The translations under genes and the position numbers were made by a program. 64,000 nt of DNA from Toxoplasma gondii ME49 (Eukaryota; Apicomplexa; Conoidasida; Eucoccidiorida; Sarcocystidae): assembly GCF_000006565.2 (NCBI RefSeq), contig NC_031477.1, forward strand, positions 4,491,137 to 4,555,136, written 5' to 3'. Below the pieces are notes generated by a model that was not told where the DNA came from, searched no databases, and worked only from the letters and a program-made list of their open reading frames with translations. Positions 49,363 to 62,500 of the stretch are shown in pieces. The first letter of the stretch is position 1, and each line of letters opens with the position of its first letter.

Positions 49363-52300
49363 AATACAGTTGCATACTTGTGTGTTATGTGAGGGTGTAT
49401 CCACATACGTGGATATGCATAGACCTAGATGCATGTTGGAGGCATATGTGCAGGAGTATACATACATACATAGATACATATACATATATATATATGTATA
49501 TTTATACTTATGTATATTCAGAACACTGTCCGTACAGATATTTAGCTGGAGAATCTGTGGGACACTCTCCGACCATTTCGCTTTCACCACAGACATATCT
49601 CCATTTGTGCACGGAGAGCAAATATGTGTGTTTATCTGTAGGGACGGGTGTGGTGATGTCTGTTCCGAGCGACGCGCCGGACGACTACATGGCGTTGCAG
49701 GACATTAAGAACAAGCCGGATTTCTTCAAGGACCGCTACGGGGTGTTGCCCGAGTGGGTGGGGCCGTTCGAGCCTGTGGCAATCATCGACATTCCAGACT
49801 TGGGGGCGCTGCCGGCCGTGACGCTGTGCAAAGAGAAGAAAGTCGCGAGTCAGAAAGATACGCAGAAGCTGCAAGAGATCAAAGAGGAGGTCTACAAGAA
49901 AGGCTTCTACGACGGCGTGCTCCTTGTCGGCCCGTGCGCAGGCCAGAAGGTTGCTGACGCCAAGACCGTCATCCGAGACCAACTGATCGAACGCAAGGAA
50001 GCGCTCCGGTACTTCGAACCGGAGAAGCCTGTGGTGGCCAGGAGTGGCGACGAGTGCGTCGTCGCCTTCATGCATCAGTGGTACCTCGACTATGGCGAAG
50101 AAAAGTGGAGAGAGACCGTCGAGGCGTACATCAACTCCGAGCAATTCCAAACGTTCTCGCCCCAGGTCAGAAACAACGCATTTCTTATGCGCTTGAATGC
50201 ACGCCCGACCTCGCCGAGGAATGGGTGCGGAAACTGAAAAAAGATTTGCGATGGATGCCGTCTCTTCTCGATACCCTCTTTATGGGGCATTCGTAACTAC
50301 ATCCACACGCAAAGACCAGTTGGCGTCTCTACAACGTCAGGCCCATTTCGCCATATAAATAAATATATACATATGCTCATTTACGTGTGTGAGTGTCATG
50401 GTGAGGATGTGCGTCAGTTTTGATGTGGATACATTTATAGGTGTTTGTTTTCAGAGGATATCAAAGTATGTATACTGAGGGGAATGAAAAGGGCGCTGTT
50501 TTTCTGGAACGTTCGCCTTCGGCGACAAACGCGTGGTTGGGTGTGCGGCGTTTGCGGTGACGACAAGGCGTAGTGGACGTCGCCTGCGGACTTGGTTGTG
50601 TCTATCTGCAACGTTGTCTACCTCTCCTCGATTTCATTCGTTTTCGTTTTCTCTGGTTTTCTTCGTTTCGCCTCTGCAGGTGCTACACCAGTTCAAACAC
50701 GTCGTCGGCTGGCTGCGCGAGTGGGCCTGCAGCCGCAGTTACGGCCTTGGCACTTACCTTCCGTGGACGAAGGATTCCTCGCGCCCGGTGCTCATTGAGT
50801 CGCTTTCAGACTCGACGATTTACATGGCCTATTACGCCATTGCACACCTTCTGCAGGTACCTTTCCTACGCCGCGTCGACAGAATGCATGTGCATGTGCA
50901 TGCAAGTATCTTTCCACACAAAGCCGCCACGTTGCTTGACCGAGGAGTGGCTTTTCAAAGGAGGAGCAAACAGGTGTAGGTTTCTTTTCTCGAATCGCCA
51001 GTGCAGGTCGTCTGGTCTCATCGGGGTCCTGTCTCGTATGTCGTCTGTGTCTTGCGCGTTTTTCGCGTTTTCTCAGGGAAATGACATGTATGGCCAGGCG
51101 AAAGGCCCCCTGGGCATCGCTGTGGAGCAGCTGACCGACGAAGTCTTTGACTACGTCTTCGCACAAACCGACGACCTGCCGAAGGGATCGACCATCCCGG
51201 CGGAGCACCTGAAGGTAAAACGAGCCGCAAAACTGGAAGTTGAAGCGGGAGCAGCCCAAACAACGCGGATCCACAGAGAGTGAAGTGAATCGTCTTAACT
51301 TGCTGTCAGTTTCGCGTGCAAGGTAGTTCTGTATCCGTGATGTCTCAGCAAGTATTTTGAACAAGCTGCGTACATGCAAACGAGAAAATACATGTATCTC
51401 ATACCTTTGTGTCTGTTTATACATGGTTGTATCTACTCCGCTTCGATCGGTAGAGAGATACGGCCACAGAACAGCATATCCCGGATGGAAAGCTCTCCAC
51501 TTCCTTCCACGGTTTTTCGCAGAAGAGCCGAGCACGCATGTGGTAGCAGAGAAGGAGTCCCCATATTCGTCGCTTTTTCTCGGGGCTACTCTTTCTGCAG
51601 CGCATGCGCAACGAATTCGAGTACTGGTACCCTCTGGACCTGCGCGTGAGTGGGAAGGACCTCATCTTCAACCACCTCACGTTTTCGCTGTACAGCCACG
51701 CGGCGATATGGCCTCACCGCCCGGATCTCTGGCCCAGGTAGAAAATCGAGACAGAAACTGGAAAAGTGACAGTGTGGAACGAAGAAACCATGTTTGAAAG
51801 GGGGATTCAGTGCGAGGGATGCGAGGAGCTTTCTAGAGGATCTGTATCGACAAGCTGTAAACTTTGTACGCAATTGCCTATATTAGGCTGACTTCTACCC
51901 GAACAAAGCGACAAATTGAAGGTGTATGCATTGCCGTCGTCTCACGAACTCTAAAAAACGCAGCTCAGCTCTAAACAAATGTGTCAAAATAAACTTTTTA
52001 GTGAACCTGAAACTTCACCTGCACTCTATAACACAGTCGGGGCCAAGTAGACGCACGGGCGGCCACACGGTAGTTAATGGCGAGTCAGGAGCTGCGCGCC
52101 TTCTCATTGGTGACGTGTGGAGTGTTCGCTGGAGTCTCCGTGACGCGGAAAAGACTGATGACGGGGGACGAGACGGTGAGGGGTGGGTGTGTGTTTGCAT
52201 TCAGCAGCGGACCTAGAACGGTTGTCTCTCGCAGTCCTCTTGGTTCTGTCTTTTCGACCTAAGTTGGGTGTCGTAGGTTGTGCACACCGGAAACACACTG

Positions 52301-55300
52301 TCTGCCTCCAGTACCACACGTGAGCCCTTGGCACCTTGACGGACTTCGCGCGTATGGTTCAGCGTTTAAATGTTTGCTGCGTAGCTTACGGGCGGAAGTG
52401 GAATGGGCGGGTTGCCAGTCCTCGTGTGCGAACTTTCAGGGCCTTTGTGTGCAACGGCCACATCATGGTCGATGCACAAAAGATGAGCAAGAGCTTGGGG
52501 AATTTCATTTCCATTGAAGACGGCATCAAAGAATTCACTGCCGATGCCATGCGGGTCGCCCTCGCCGACGCAGGTACAAGAACAGTGTTTTTTTCGGTGA
52601 TTCTCATCCTACGAAGCTGCGCATCAAGGTCCATAGTCTCTCCTTGGCACTCATGGGCATATATATATATATGTATATGTACGTTCGTGTATGCAGTACA
52701 TCTGTTTAGATCGAGTGTGGGGTAGGAGTCTTTAAACATATGTATATTTATGGGCGTCGTTACACATTTGTAAGCGTCAGTGTGGAGCTTCCACTGAGGC
52801 AAGTCTTTGCGTGATGCGTGCGTTGATTATCCCTCGACTCTTGTATGCATCTGTGTTTTCTCGTGTTTCTTCTGAGCCCCAATTCAGTTCGATGCTTCGT
52901 TCCCATCGCTTGATTCTGTGTCCTCTCCCGCATACTACGCAGACACCTGTTCTACCAACTTGTCTCTCCAACGTAGGGGCTACGCCTCCGTCAGTTCCTT
53001 TCCTTCTCCTTCTGCTTTCGGCGGTTTCCCGCGTTACGAGCGCTGCACTTCTTTCTTGGCGTTGCTTTGCCTCCTGTGTGACTTCACTTGCTGCTCTTTT
53101 TCAACGGTTTGACATTTCTCCGTCACAGGTGACACCACGGACGACGCGAACTTCCAGCGCGAGACAGCGAACGGAACCATCATGCGTCTGTACCTTCTGG
53201 AGCAATTTGCCAACGAGGCTGTGAGCGGCGCTTTGCCGCTTCGCACAGGTGAGAAAGCCGGTGTCCAGACAGCTGCGTTCGACAGGTGTGAACGCATCGT
53301 GCGTTGAACATCTCATGAGGGGATGTGGATTAGCCTCGGTGTCGTAGATTTCGATCGTCAACACGAGTAGCTCTCTTAAGCAGTCCAGTGGGGTGGTGGC
53401 GCACGACCACCGTCGAGAACTCGGTTGTCGCTCTCATCGCTGGAGCCGTTTTCTGTATCCGAAATGCTTCGTTGTCTGACGCCACTGCGAGACGGTGCAA
53501 AGTCTTTCGGGAGGGCCAGCGCCGGACCAAAAGAATCAGGTGAAATCGAAAACAAACACGGAGTGGTCTCTGCTACAAAGACAAAGTCGCAAGGCAGGTC
53601 ACTCGCGAGTTCGGCCAGAGCCATCGCCAGGGCAGATACGTACCCTGGTTTTTGGATTTGAAGCCTCGCACCGCGAAGAACCTGAGGGCAGAGAGACACA
53701 CTGTTCTCTACAGATGGGCAATTTACGCAGTAGAGAGAGATTCGGAGTTTTACACCCTTTTCGTCCCGCATCTCCCGCTTTGTGTGTGTTTTCCTTTTTC
53801 GCTCGAGTTATCGTTCGCGTCTCCTCTTTGGTGTCTGCTGTGAGTTGCCTTCTGCCCTCTTCGGTCAGTGCCCTTGATCTGCCTTTGTGCCTCCCTGTCT
53901 TCGTCTCTGGACTCCGTGGCTCGTTCCTTGTGCATCTCTTTTCAGGTCGCTACTCCGACGCGGACCGCCTGTTTTTGAACGAGATCGTGACGTGCACGCA
54001 GGAAGCAAAAGAAGCGTACGAAGGCTTCCAGTACAGAGAGGCACTGAAGAAAGGCCTGTACGAGATGCACACACGCAGAGACCAATATCGTCTTCTCTGT
54101 GGCGAGGACCACATGCACAAGGACATGGTCGTCACTTGGCTGAGTAAGGGAGAAGGGCGCTTAAGCGCCTGCACGAGACGAGGGCTTCCTAGAGTCTCAG
54201 GCAGTTCGCTCGACCTCCAGAAGGCAACTCCGCGGGGCCTCAGAAGGCTAGATGTATGAATGTGAAGAAAGGTTTCACGCGTGTTTTCTGTTCCAGAAAA
54301 CGCCGTCTTCCGCTGTGCTTCTTCGATCAACGCGGCATATCGATACCTGCAGGGTTGCTGGAACCATGCGACTGTATCTCGGTTGGTACAGAATGTCCAG
54401 CCGGTGCCGGACATCGATTGATTATGTCTATCTGTTTATCTAAGCGGATACTCGGTAGAATGCGCATTTGTTTATGTTGCATATCAAGGTGGCTTCATTT
54501 CTACTCTGCTCGACCAGGACGCGGGGAGTCAAGCACGCATTTCGAAGAACCAAATCTGGACGCGTTCGTCTCTGTGAGAGGCTTTCTCGTTCTTCTTCGA
54601 CACACAGCTCCTTCGCGTTTCTCGCAGATTTTCTAGTTCACTTGGTGCATCTTTTGTGGTGGTCCTCAGAGACACAGTGCCAAACTCTCGCTCCGATTGC
54701 GCCTCACATCTGCGAGCACATTTGGAGTGAAATCCTCAAGGAACCTTCTCTCATCGTCTCTTCCGCCTGGCCGACGTTCCCTGAACATGCTCAGGATCCT
54801 GTCCTGCACAGGTGAGCACCGTCACGAACTCACGTGAACACGCAGCGTCTACTCGCTTCTAAATAGGTTGAGAGATAGAGATCGACGTATGGATAAGGTT
54901 TCGGGTATGTATATACATATATATATATATATATATATGCATGTGCATATATGGATATGAACGTGCATACATAATGGACTGTCTTCGATCAAATCTGCAT
55001 GAGCCTGTGTCTGTGGCGCGTTCTTTTTGCTGCTTGCTTTGTCCACTAAGTGGGCTCTCTCAAAGCCGCTCTCGTCCTGAGTCGAGCCAGGGTTGAATCT
55101 TTCGCTCTTCTGCCAACGCCTGTATTGTGTGTACATTGTAGAATGTTTCTCTGCCTGCCTTGGCTGCGTTTGACTCTTCAGACAGTTCCTCTTGCTGCTG
55201 GCCTCCGTGGAGGACTTCCGCAGAACGAAGGACAAGGCTGTGCAGATGCTCTCTGGAGGAAAGAAGAAGGGCCAGCAGCCTCGACCTGCAGATCAAGCTG

Positions 55301-57023
55301 CTCCGGCCTTGACTCACGCAGTCGTCTATGTTGCCAAGTAAGAAAATATCTGCATCTCTTTTATTTGTATATATGTATTACCATGCAGAGACACATCTGC
55401 CTGTATGCATATATATATATATATATATATATAATTATGCGGACATCCTCATATATGTGTGTTGCCACATAAGGAAATACCTGCATCTCGTATATCTGTA
55501 TAATCCTATTACTGCATTAGCGCATTTGCTTATGTAAACATATGTGCATGCATCATATTTGTACGTATGGAGAAGGCGCGCCTGGTGTATCTGCGTCAAT
55601 ATGCAGACATTTGTGTGTGTGTGTGTAGGTAGAAGCAGGTGCGATTGTTTGCGATGTTTGTGGTCTGAGCGTCTAGCGTTTCCCGGGTCTTTTGTCTCGT
55701 TTTGTACTTACGTCCGCAGGGAGTATCCTCCCCTTCAGCAGCAAGTTCTAACTCTTCTGCAGAAGGCACCAATCCACAAAGGAGAAGACGGGGCGTGGTG
55801 CGCAGGAAAGGAGTACATGGACATTGTCAAGAACGACGAGGGAATCAATGCGCTCGACAAAAATGCGAAGAAGGAAGCTATGGCTTTCGCTTCTTTCCAA
55901 ATGAGGGTAAGGCATGATGTTTCGAGATTCGAGTACTTTAGAATTCTTTTCTGTGGCATGTTCTGGGAACGACGATTGGCTTGCAGTTGAGGAGGCCTAC
56001 AGTATCTACGGTGTCCATCGGACGCGACTGCAGAGAAGGTCTTTTCGCTTCTGCCTGTTTTTCGAACGCAAGCGCAGTTCAGCGAGATCTGACTACATCG
56101 ATGGCTTCTAAGATTGGACTTTTCTGTTGCATTTGTCAGAGTGACTGTCGAAATGCGCATTGTCTAAGGAAATAAAAGCAAAACTCCAGGTTTTTGCACG
56201 CACCAAATGAGGAGAAAGGTCGTCGGCGGAACGTAGGTGGCGTGTCTCGAGTTCCACCGTTCGTGTTTTTTACGCGCCTGGCAGCTGCCCAAAGTGTCTG
56301 TTGTGCGTCTATGTTCGTTGTGGATCTGAGGGTTTCAGAGGCGCGACTGTTCGTTGCATGCACGGTTTTAATATGTTTTTTGGTGGAAAGCATCGCCCCA
56401 TGTTACAAAAAAGCGAGGCTTTCGCACCTGGTTGTTAACTCTCTTGTGAGGTTGCACTTGTGGACGGCTGCCGGTGGCGGCCGATATCTCTTTGGGTTTC
56501 GATTTCCCATGGCATGCCTCCTTCACTAGAGCTGAACAGAGGCGAGAGCGATAGATCCACTTGTGTTGTTACGAACTTCTCAGGATGAACTGAAGGCGTA
56601 CGGTCGGAGTGCCTTGGACCTTCGGCTTCCTTTCGACGAGCTGAATCTTTTGCAGTCTCACCAGCGCTACCTTCAGGCCTCTCTCGGCCTCACAGGTGAG
56701 GTTTCTGTGTGTATGCCAAGAAGGGTGAACAGGGGTGGGTTCGCTTCTTTGTTGTGTTTGTGCTTTCGCTTCAGCCGCTATTTGTGTGACTGAGATAGAC
56801 CCAACTGAAAACCACGTGGTCGTGTGACAGAGATAATCAGGGTAACCTGTGACGTTTTTCTGGCACGACGTTGTCGGTTCTCCCATCAACTGTTTTCATG
56901 AGTGGGTGCCATTCTGCAGAAATCGTCTTCTTGCCGAGTGACGAGGCCCACCCGAAGGACGACAGTCCGAATCGAAAGCTGGCAAAGCCGGGAAAGCCTT
57001 CCATCTTTTTCTACGTTGGCTAG
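45524..57023 (+). CDS. LARS: Leucyl-tRNA synthetase, eukaryotic cytosolic type
   Basis: Class I synthetase charging tRNA-Leu. Seventeen exons: 45524-46210, 47078-47167, 47483-47698, 48137-48438, 48912-49267, 49642-50165, 50680-50856, 51077-51214, 51601-51737, 52440-52573, 53129-53248, 53946-54143, 54670-54811, 55182-55337, 55720-55906, 56584-56695 and 56920-57023 (TAG). All introns are GT-AG and every phase agrees, summing to 1,259 residues. HIGH motif HLGH at residues 161-164; the CP1 editing domain shows [11 protein letters not shown] and [16 protein letters not shown] (with the editing Asp); KMSKS lies near 52480; the anticodon-binding helical region follows ([13 protein letters not shown]). 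An in-frame ATG at 45815 (residue 98), in context CCAAAATGG, gives a 1,162-residue form of usual cytosolic length. The 97-residue leader is Ser/Pro/Leu/Arg-rich. Confidence 0.95.
45815..45817 (+). other. Probable main LeuRS start codon
   Basis: CCAAAATGG matches the published Toxoplasma start consensus gNCAAAATGg almost exactly, whereas the upstream in-frame ATG at 45524 (CTGAATGG) has T at -3. The conserved LeuRS core begins about 20 residues after this Met. Confidence 0.6.
46318..46342. repeat. (TA)n microsatellite in LeuRS intron 1
   Basis: A TA run ending in ATGTATAAA, within intron 46211-47077. The same intron has an 11-bp repeat, GTATCTACGCC, at 46439-46470 (about 2.9 copies). Confidence 0.9.
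47803..47848. repeat. 46-bp perfect palindrome built on an (AT)n tract
   Basis: ACAAATATAT at the left mirrors ATATATTTGT at the right around an AT core, so the whole tract can form one hairpin. It lies in LeuRS intron 47699-48136. A second TA run follows at 47932-47952. Confidence 0.9.
49332..49359. repeat. (TA)n microsatellite in LeuRS intron 5
   Basis: A 28-bp alternating AT run in intron 49268-49641, with a second impure tract of TATATA/TACATA units at 49457-49520. Confidence 0.9.
54916..54938. repeat. (AT)n microsatellite in LeuRS intron 13
   Basis: An alternating AT run followed by GCATGTGCATATATGG, in intron 54812-55181. A shorter AT run at 52660-52672 lies in intron 52574-53128. Confidence 0.9.
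55330..55517. repeat. Diverged direct duplication of an exon-intron boundary in LeuRS
   Basis: The sequence spanning the end of exon 14 and its donor (55330 to about 55386) is repeated in decayed form at about 55461-55517. GTTGCCAAGTAAGAAAATAT corresponds to GTTGCCACATAAGGAAATAC, and TGCATCTC is shared. The second copy has lost the GT donor. A 25-bp AT microsatellite (55409-55433) lies between the copies. Confidence 0.75.
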
Positions 57024-59562
57024 AGGGGAGAAACAACAACCTGAAGCCGCTTCGCTGCAAGCGAAGTCGAGGGCTGGGGAAAGCGACGCACAGCGATGCT
57101 GTAGAACAGACGAAGAGAGACCCTAGGCGCCGAGTCAGGCGTGACCGTATGCATATGTGTTTTGTTTCTGTGGCGAATCACAGCCAGTTCCTTGCGAAGC
57201 CAACCTTGTTTCTAAGTGGAGAGTGTGGCGAAACGGGAAACTGCGCCGGTCTCGTTCGTTTCGGGTGTCAGCGAGAGACGTGCTCGATGTTGCCCCGTGT
57301 CTCGCGACACTTTCTCCGCGACAATTCAGGAGTATTTTGGCAAATTGGCGTGACCACACGGCGTGTACAGTGTCTAGCTTTGTACGTGTGGGTGTCTCTG
57401 TGTGGACCACTTACGCGTCTGCATAGCTTTACTATGTGTAAATTGTCTGTGTATGTTTGGTCTGTGTCGTTGGAGTTTGTTTCTGTCGTGGCCCTGAACC
57501 GACCAGGTCGGCAACCCTTCCTGCGATGCCCTTCCGGTGCCGCGGAAATCTTCTTTCTCAGTGAAGACCGCTTGGGAGAGCAGGGCGTCGCTGGATTTCG
57601 CTAGTCTTGGGGGCGCCAGCGATAAATTGGTGTTTTCACAGGTGGTGTAGTTTTTTTAGTGGCCCAAAAGAAGTCTCTCTGTGGAGGTGCAAAACCGGGC
57701 TGCACGGAATCGGCCCGTTACACTGTTGGAGACGAGATCATAGCAGATCGTTTGGCGAAATGTCAAAACACAGTTCACGCATCGTTGAAACGCGTGATTT
57801 CAGAAACTCCACCTATCACATTCTGAAGCAGGGCAGTAGAGGAGATTAGGTGTACACGTAAGAGCAGGGGCCCAGCGTTTACGGAATTGCGGGTTCTTGG
57901 TTCCGAAGAAAGTGTAAGCAACTGCCAATTGCGGATGGCTCGCCAAGCTCGTCGACGGGACGCGTCGAAATCTCGAGAACGGAACTGGAAATAACACCCG
58001 TTGTGCAGCATAGTCAAATCTCCAACCGCGCTCCCTGTGTTAGTGTGACACACGCTAGGTGCCGTCACCGACGATATCCACGAAATCCACAGACTGTTGT
58101 GTTTAAAATGGCAGCCGAGCCGCAAAAGTGATACCGACCATAGAAAATGATGTGCAGATATTTGGGACAGATTAGGTAGTACATAAATGTATATGGTTGT
58201 ATTTACCCATCTGTGAGAAAAAGACAGAGTGGCGCTGTATCTTCGTAATTGAACTCTCGATGGTTGCTGTACCTCACCACCCCAATGGACCGCTTCAGAC
58301 GCTTTAAGTGCTAGATTTCAATACTCTGCAGCGTCTGATGTGAACTCTGCACAGTATACAAAGCTCGCCCTCTCCAAGGTATGGTATGCCAGGTCTCTGC
58401 CCGCTGCTCTGAGGGGAAGACAGAATCCTGGTACGTGTAGCCATCTTTCCGTGAAGTCTAGTGGCACTCTCGCCAGTAACGGTGGTCAAAGCATCGCGCT
58501 TCATCCTGACCCGTGAGGCTCTCGCGCTCATCTACGTCTGCTTCCTTTTGTGGTGTGAGCTGCCCAGAAAAAGATCTGAAAAACATTTGCGAGGCAAAAA
58601 CACAGGAAGGGCGCTCTGTAGGCGTTGCACATTACTGCAGACTGAAGATGTTTTTGTGTCGTCGATCTCTCGGAGTTTCAACTCAATCGTATTCCTTCAC
58701 GAGTTTGGCGGTCCAGGGGCGTCATTCTATTCACAACACCCTCTGTCTAGGTATTAAGTTTACTCGAAGGAGACTCTGCGACTCCAGCTACAGACCTACC
58801 CCCCGTTCTTTTTACCTTCTAGGGAACTGACACTTTTTTGCCTTACCCCCATTTTGTTCCTGTCCGTAGCTGATGTTTTTCCCATGTTCTCTAGCCACGT
58901 GCATGCACTATACGTTGATTCAGCAAAGAAGTTTTTCGACAGAGGATAAAACCGGGAACAAACAAATTTTATCCCGTTGAAACACCCTTATAGAGATACG
59001 TCTCAATCCAGAGTCGGCCACGGTTTTCGGCTGCAGTGACGAAGAATGATCGAGGATTGTTCCCATCTGTGTTTCAAAGTACAACAACTGAGTCTTAAGA
59101 TCAGCTTTTTCCAGGCACTTTGTCAAGTCTGGCTCACTTCGAAGGCTTCTCATTGTAAGGCGACCGTCTTTCATTCACTCAACATCTTGCTACTTGAGTA
59201 GAAAAATAAAGCACGCCGTTTATCCTTGTGTTTCTTTCATGAAACACAGTACCCTCATTTCAGTTCCGTCAACCGAGGCACTGTCGGTTACATACATATC
59301 TATGCTCTTCCGTTCGCGAATACTCTTCTATCGGAAGCTGTATGCATATTTGTACGTTCATGTCTGTGCCTTGTGGCGCATCACTTTGCAACCACTCCAA
59401 AGCACGTACATAAGTGCGTACATCTTTATCATTTGTGAGTTTTTCTGTGTATAGATCCCATGTAGGAACAGGAGCGAGAAGTTGAATACGTCCGATGTCT
59501 ACTGTGTGTCGGAAACAGGGAGCTTTGGTGGCAGAGAAATGCACATGAGCGTCATTTAAACG
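57024..59562. other. Intergenic region between LeuRS and E1-alpha
   Basis: Holds the LeuRS 3' UTR and the E1-alpha promoter and 5' UTR. The ORF at 57149-57604 (plus strand) has no recognisable features. I see no RNA gene. Confidence 0.5.
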
Positions 59563-62500
59563 ATGGCATCTTCGGCTTGTCGCGTTCGCCTTGTCACGTG
59601 TGGTCTAATACGAACCAGCATATCCTGCGAAGCCGGAGAGGCGCTGACAAAACGCGCCCCTCTCTTCTATTGTGTTCCACCAACAAAAGCGTCTTTTCGA
59701 ACCCTGTCTCCTCCTTCGTCAACGGTTCTGTCTTCTTCATCCCTGTCACCGTCGTATCCTTTGTATCCTGTATCTTGTGCCTCTTTGTTTATTTCTGCTG
59801 GTCCTTCGCTCCTCAGCACAGTGGGGATGTGTCCGAAGGCGTGGTCGGAAGCTTTAATTTCGAGAAGCATGCAAAACGTCAGATATGCGTCTTCTTTGCC
59901 TCAGTTTCGCGGCATTTTCCCGGCTAAAAGTGTAACCGAAGTCTACTTCGCGAGGCCGGAAGAAGGTTTGCCTCTTCTTCGCTGTCTAAGCATGTCTGGT
60001 GCCCTCCTTGAGGGCCCTTCGTCTCTGCCGTTTCCTCTCGACCTAGGCGTCCGCATGCTAAGGGTGATGATTCAAAGTCAGGTTTACGATTCCACGTTCT
60101 ACGACATCCAAAGACAGGGGAGAATTTCCTTTTACATGACCTCCTTCGGTGAGGAGGCTTCTCTCGTTGGGAGCGCCGCTGCGCTACACAAAGACGACCT
60201 TCTTCTTCTCCAATACCGCGAACTGTCGGCTCTCATGTGGAGAGGCTTGACACTCGATGATATTCTGGCACAGCTCTTTGCCACCAAAAATGATCCTGGG
60301 AAAGGCAGACAAATGCCCGTACACTACGGAGGTAAACCTGCTCTTGTTTTGTTTCTTGTGAAGATTTTCAGACACATAGAGGAACCGGGCGGAAGTACAT
60401 ATCTACCTGTGACTGTACGGATATGCACATAACTTGATATATTTATTCTGTTTTACTTATAGACGGAGTCGTTCTTCACTGTGCCCCCCTAGAATGGCAT
60501 CATGTCTCTCATTAATGTCTTTACGTCTTCGGTGTCGCTGCTTTTCTCCATGTATGCTCTCTCTATGCGTTTCACTTATTTGTGCGCAGCGACGAACGTA
60601 AATATGATGCCCATCTGCTCCCCGCTGGCGGTTAAGATTCCTCAGGGTGCAGGGGTTGGCTACGCGTATACGCTTCAAAAGAAGAACGCTGTGGCGGTTG
60701 TCTATTTTGGTGAAGGTGCTGCGAGCGAAGGTAAGGTTGTTCTATTCCCCATCGTGTGTTTATATGCCTACCTTCTCGCTTCTCTCTGCTTTTGCATGTC
60801 CGTCTTCCTTTTTTTCCCGTGTTTTCTCTTAGGCTCTCTTGATGGCAGCAATGCTAGTGATGATCGGTTTTCTTACGTCTTGTGTGACAGCACTGTCCAT
60901 CTAGTCCAGTTTGTTGTTGTTCGCCTTTGCTGTTCCATGTCGCTCTCTCCACCAGTTTTCGTCCCCGGCCGGTTTCCACATTTCCCCCTTTTATCCTCCT
61001 TCCTCTCGCAGGCGACGCCTCCGTCGGGTTCAACTTCGCTGCAACGTTGGGGTCTCAGACTCTCTTTCTTTGCCGAAACAACGGCTACGCAATCAGCACA
61101 CCAGTGGGAGAACAGTACAAGGGAGATGGAGTTGGAGCTCGGGCGGTCGCCTACGGTATTGACACCGTTCGCGTAGACGGAACTGACCTTGGTGGGTCCG
61201 CACATCATGAATGTCGAACGCAAGCGACTCTACGAGCTGCATTTTTCTCCCACCAAAGCATGGCAAGCAGCATACTCCCGTTAGGGAGGCGTGGTAGGAT
61301 CTCCAGAGCATTGATAGTACTTTCTACAATGGGCTGGTCGGTCGCAAAGTTTGTTTCCTGGCACTGAAATTCGATTGCAACGTTTTCAATCACCGTGTAA
61401 TTAGGATGTCTGGACGCCGAAAATTATTCAGAGAATGCCGCCTTCTGGGTATCCCCATGAGCTTTTTCGTACATGGACTCGAGGCAAATTGAGGAATGAA
61501 GAACTCTCTGTTCCGTCCGTTCACCCACCATAAAAAAGCAGTTTCCAAGATAAAGCGAACTAGCCAACGAACTCGCTTGTCCGTCCCTCATTCAAGTCTA
61601 CTGCGCGCATACGGAGGAGTCTATCAGACCGTGTCTTGATCACCTTGTCAGCACAAAAATTCGGAATCAGTAGCCGTTGTCTATGAGGTTCTCTGTCCTT
61701 CGGGTTCCAATCGTTTGGTTCTGTAGAGACGTTTTGAACGTCGCGAAGTGTCTTTTGTGTCTTCGTTGATGCACACCCTGATACCAGATTCCTAAGCTGT
61801 GCCTGCCGCCGTTTTTCTTTATTCATTCGTTTCATGGAAGCTGCATGTGGTACCTTCTCGCTTTGCTTTCACTTCTGGTAATGCACCTTCCATTCTTCCG
61901 TATTTCCTCTACAGTAGCCGTGTATGCGGCGGTAAAGGCAGCGCGAGAGCTCGTTGTGGCACAGCGCAAACCTGCTTTCGTTGAAATGATGACCTACAGG
62001 TAAATGAATTCAAATATAACCGGAGAAACTGGAACCTGGTGTCTCTCCAGAGTGCCAGGCATTTAAAACGACCCTTCAATCGAGGGAAGAAAGACATATT
62101 CTCCGCTTCGCGGTGCGTGGATAATGGTGTGTATGAATCGCATATGTTTGGGCAAACGTTTCGTGTAATCTGTACATATATGGAGGCAAGTTCAGATCTA
62201 TTCATGTATCCGAATGAACGTAGATATGCATATGGTGGTGGGTGTAGCAGGATGTGTAGTTATAGAAAGGATGTACATGTTGGTTCAATCGTGACGAGTC
62301 TCTGTACTTAAGGTTGCACGCATCCACCTAATGGAACAAAGCGTGTTTATCCCCTCTTGATAACACTTGCGTGAGACTCAACTCTTCTAGTTGTTCTTAG
62401 GATAGGTCACCATTCTACAAGCGATGAAAGTGGTGCCTACCGCTCTGCGGAAGAAGTGGAGCAATGGCAAGCCTCGGCTGCTCACCCTATTCGTCGGTTC

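Noticed and set aside
57149..57604. 151-residue ORF after LeuRS
   Set aside because: No motif or family resemblance. It lies where the 3' UTR is expected.
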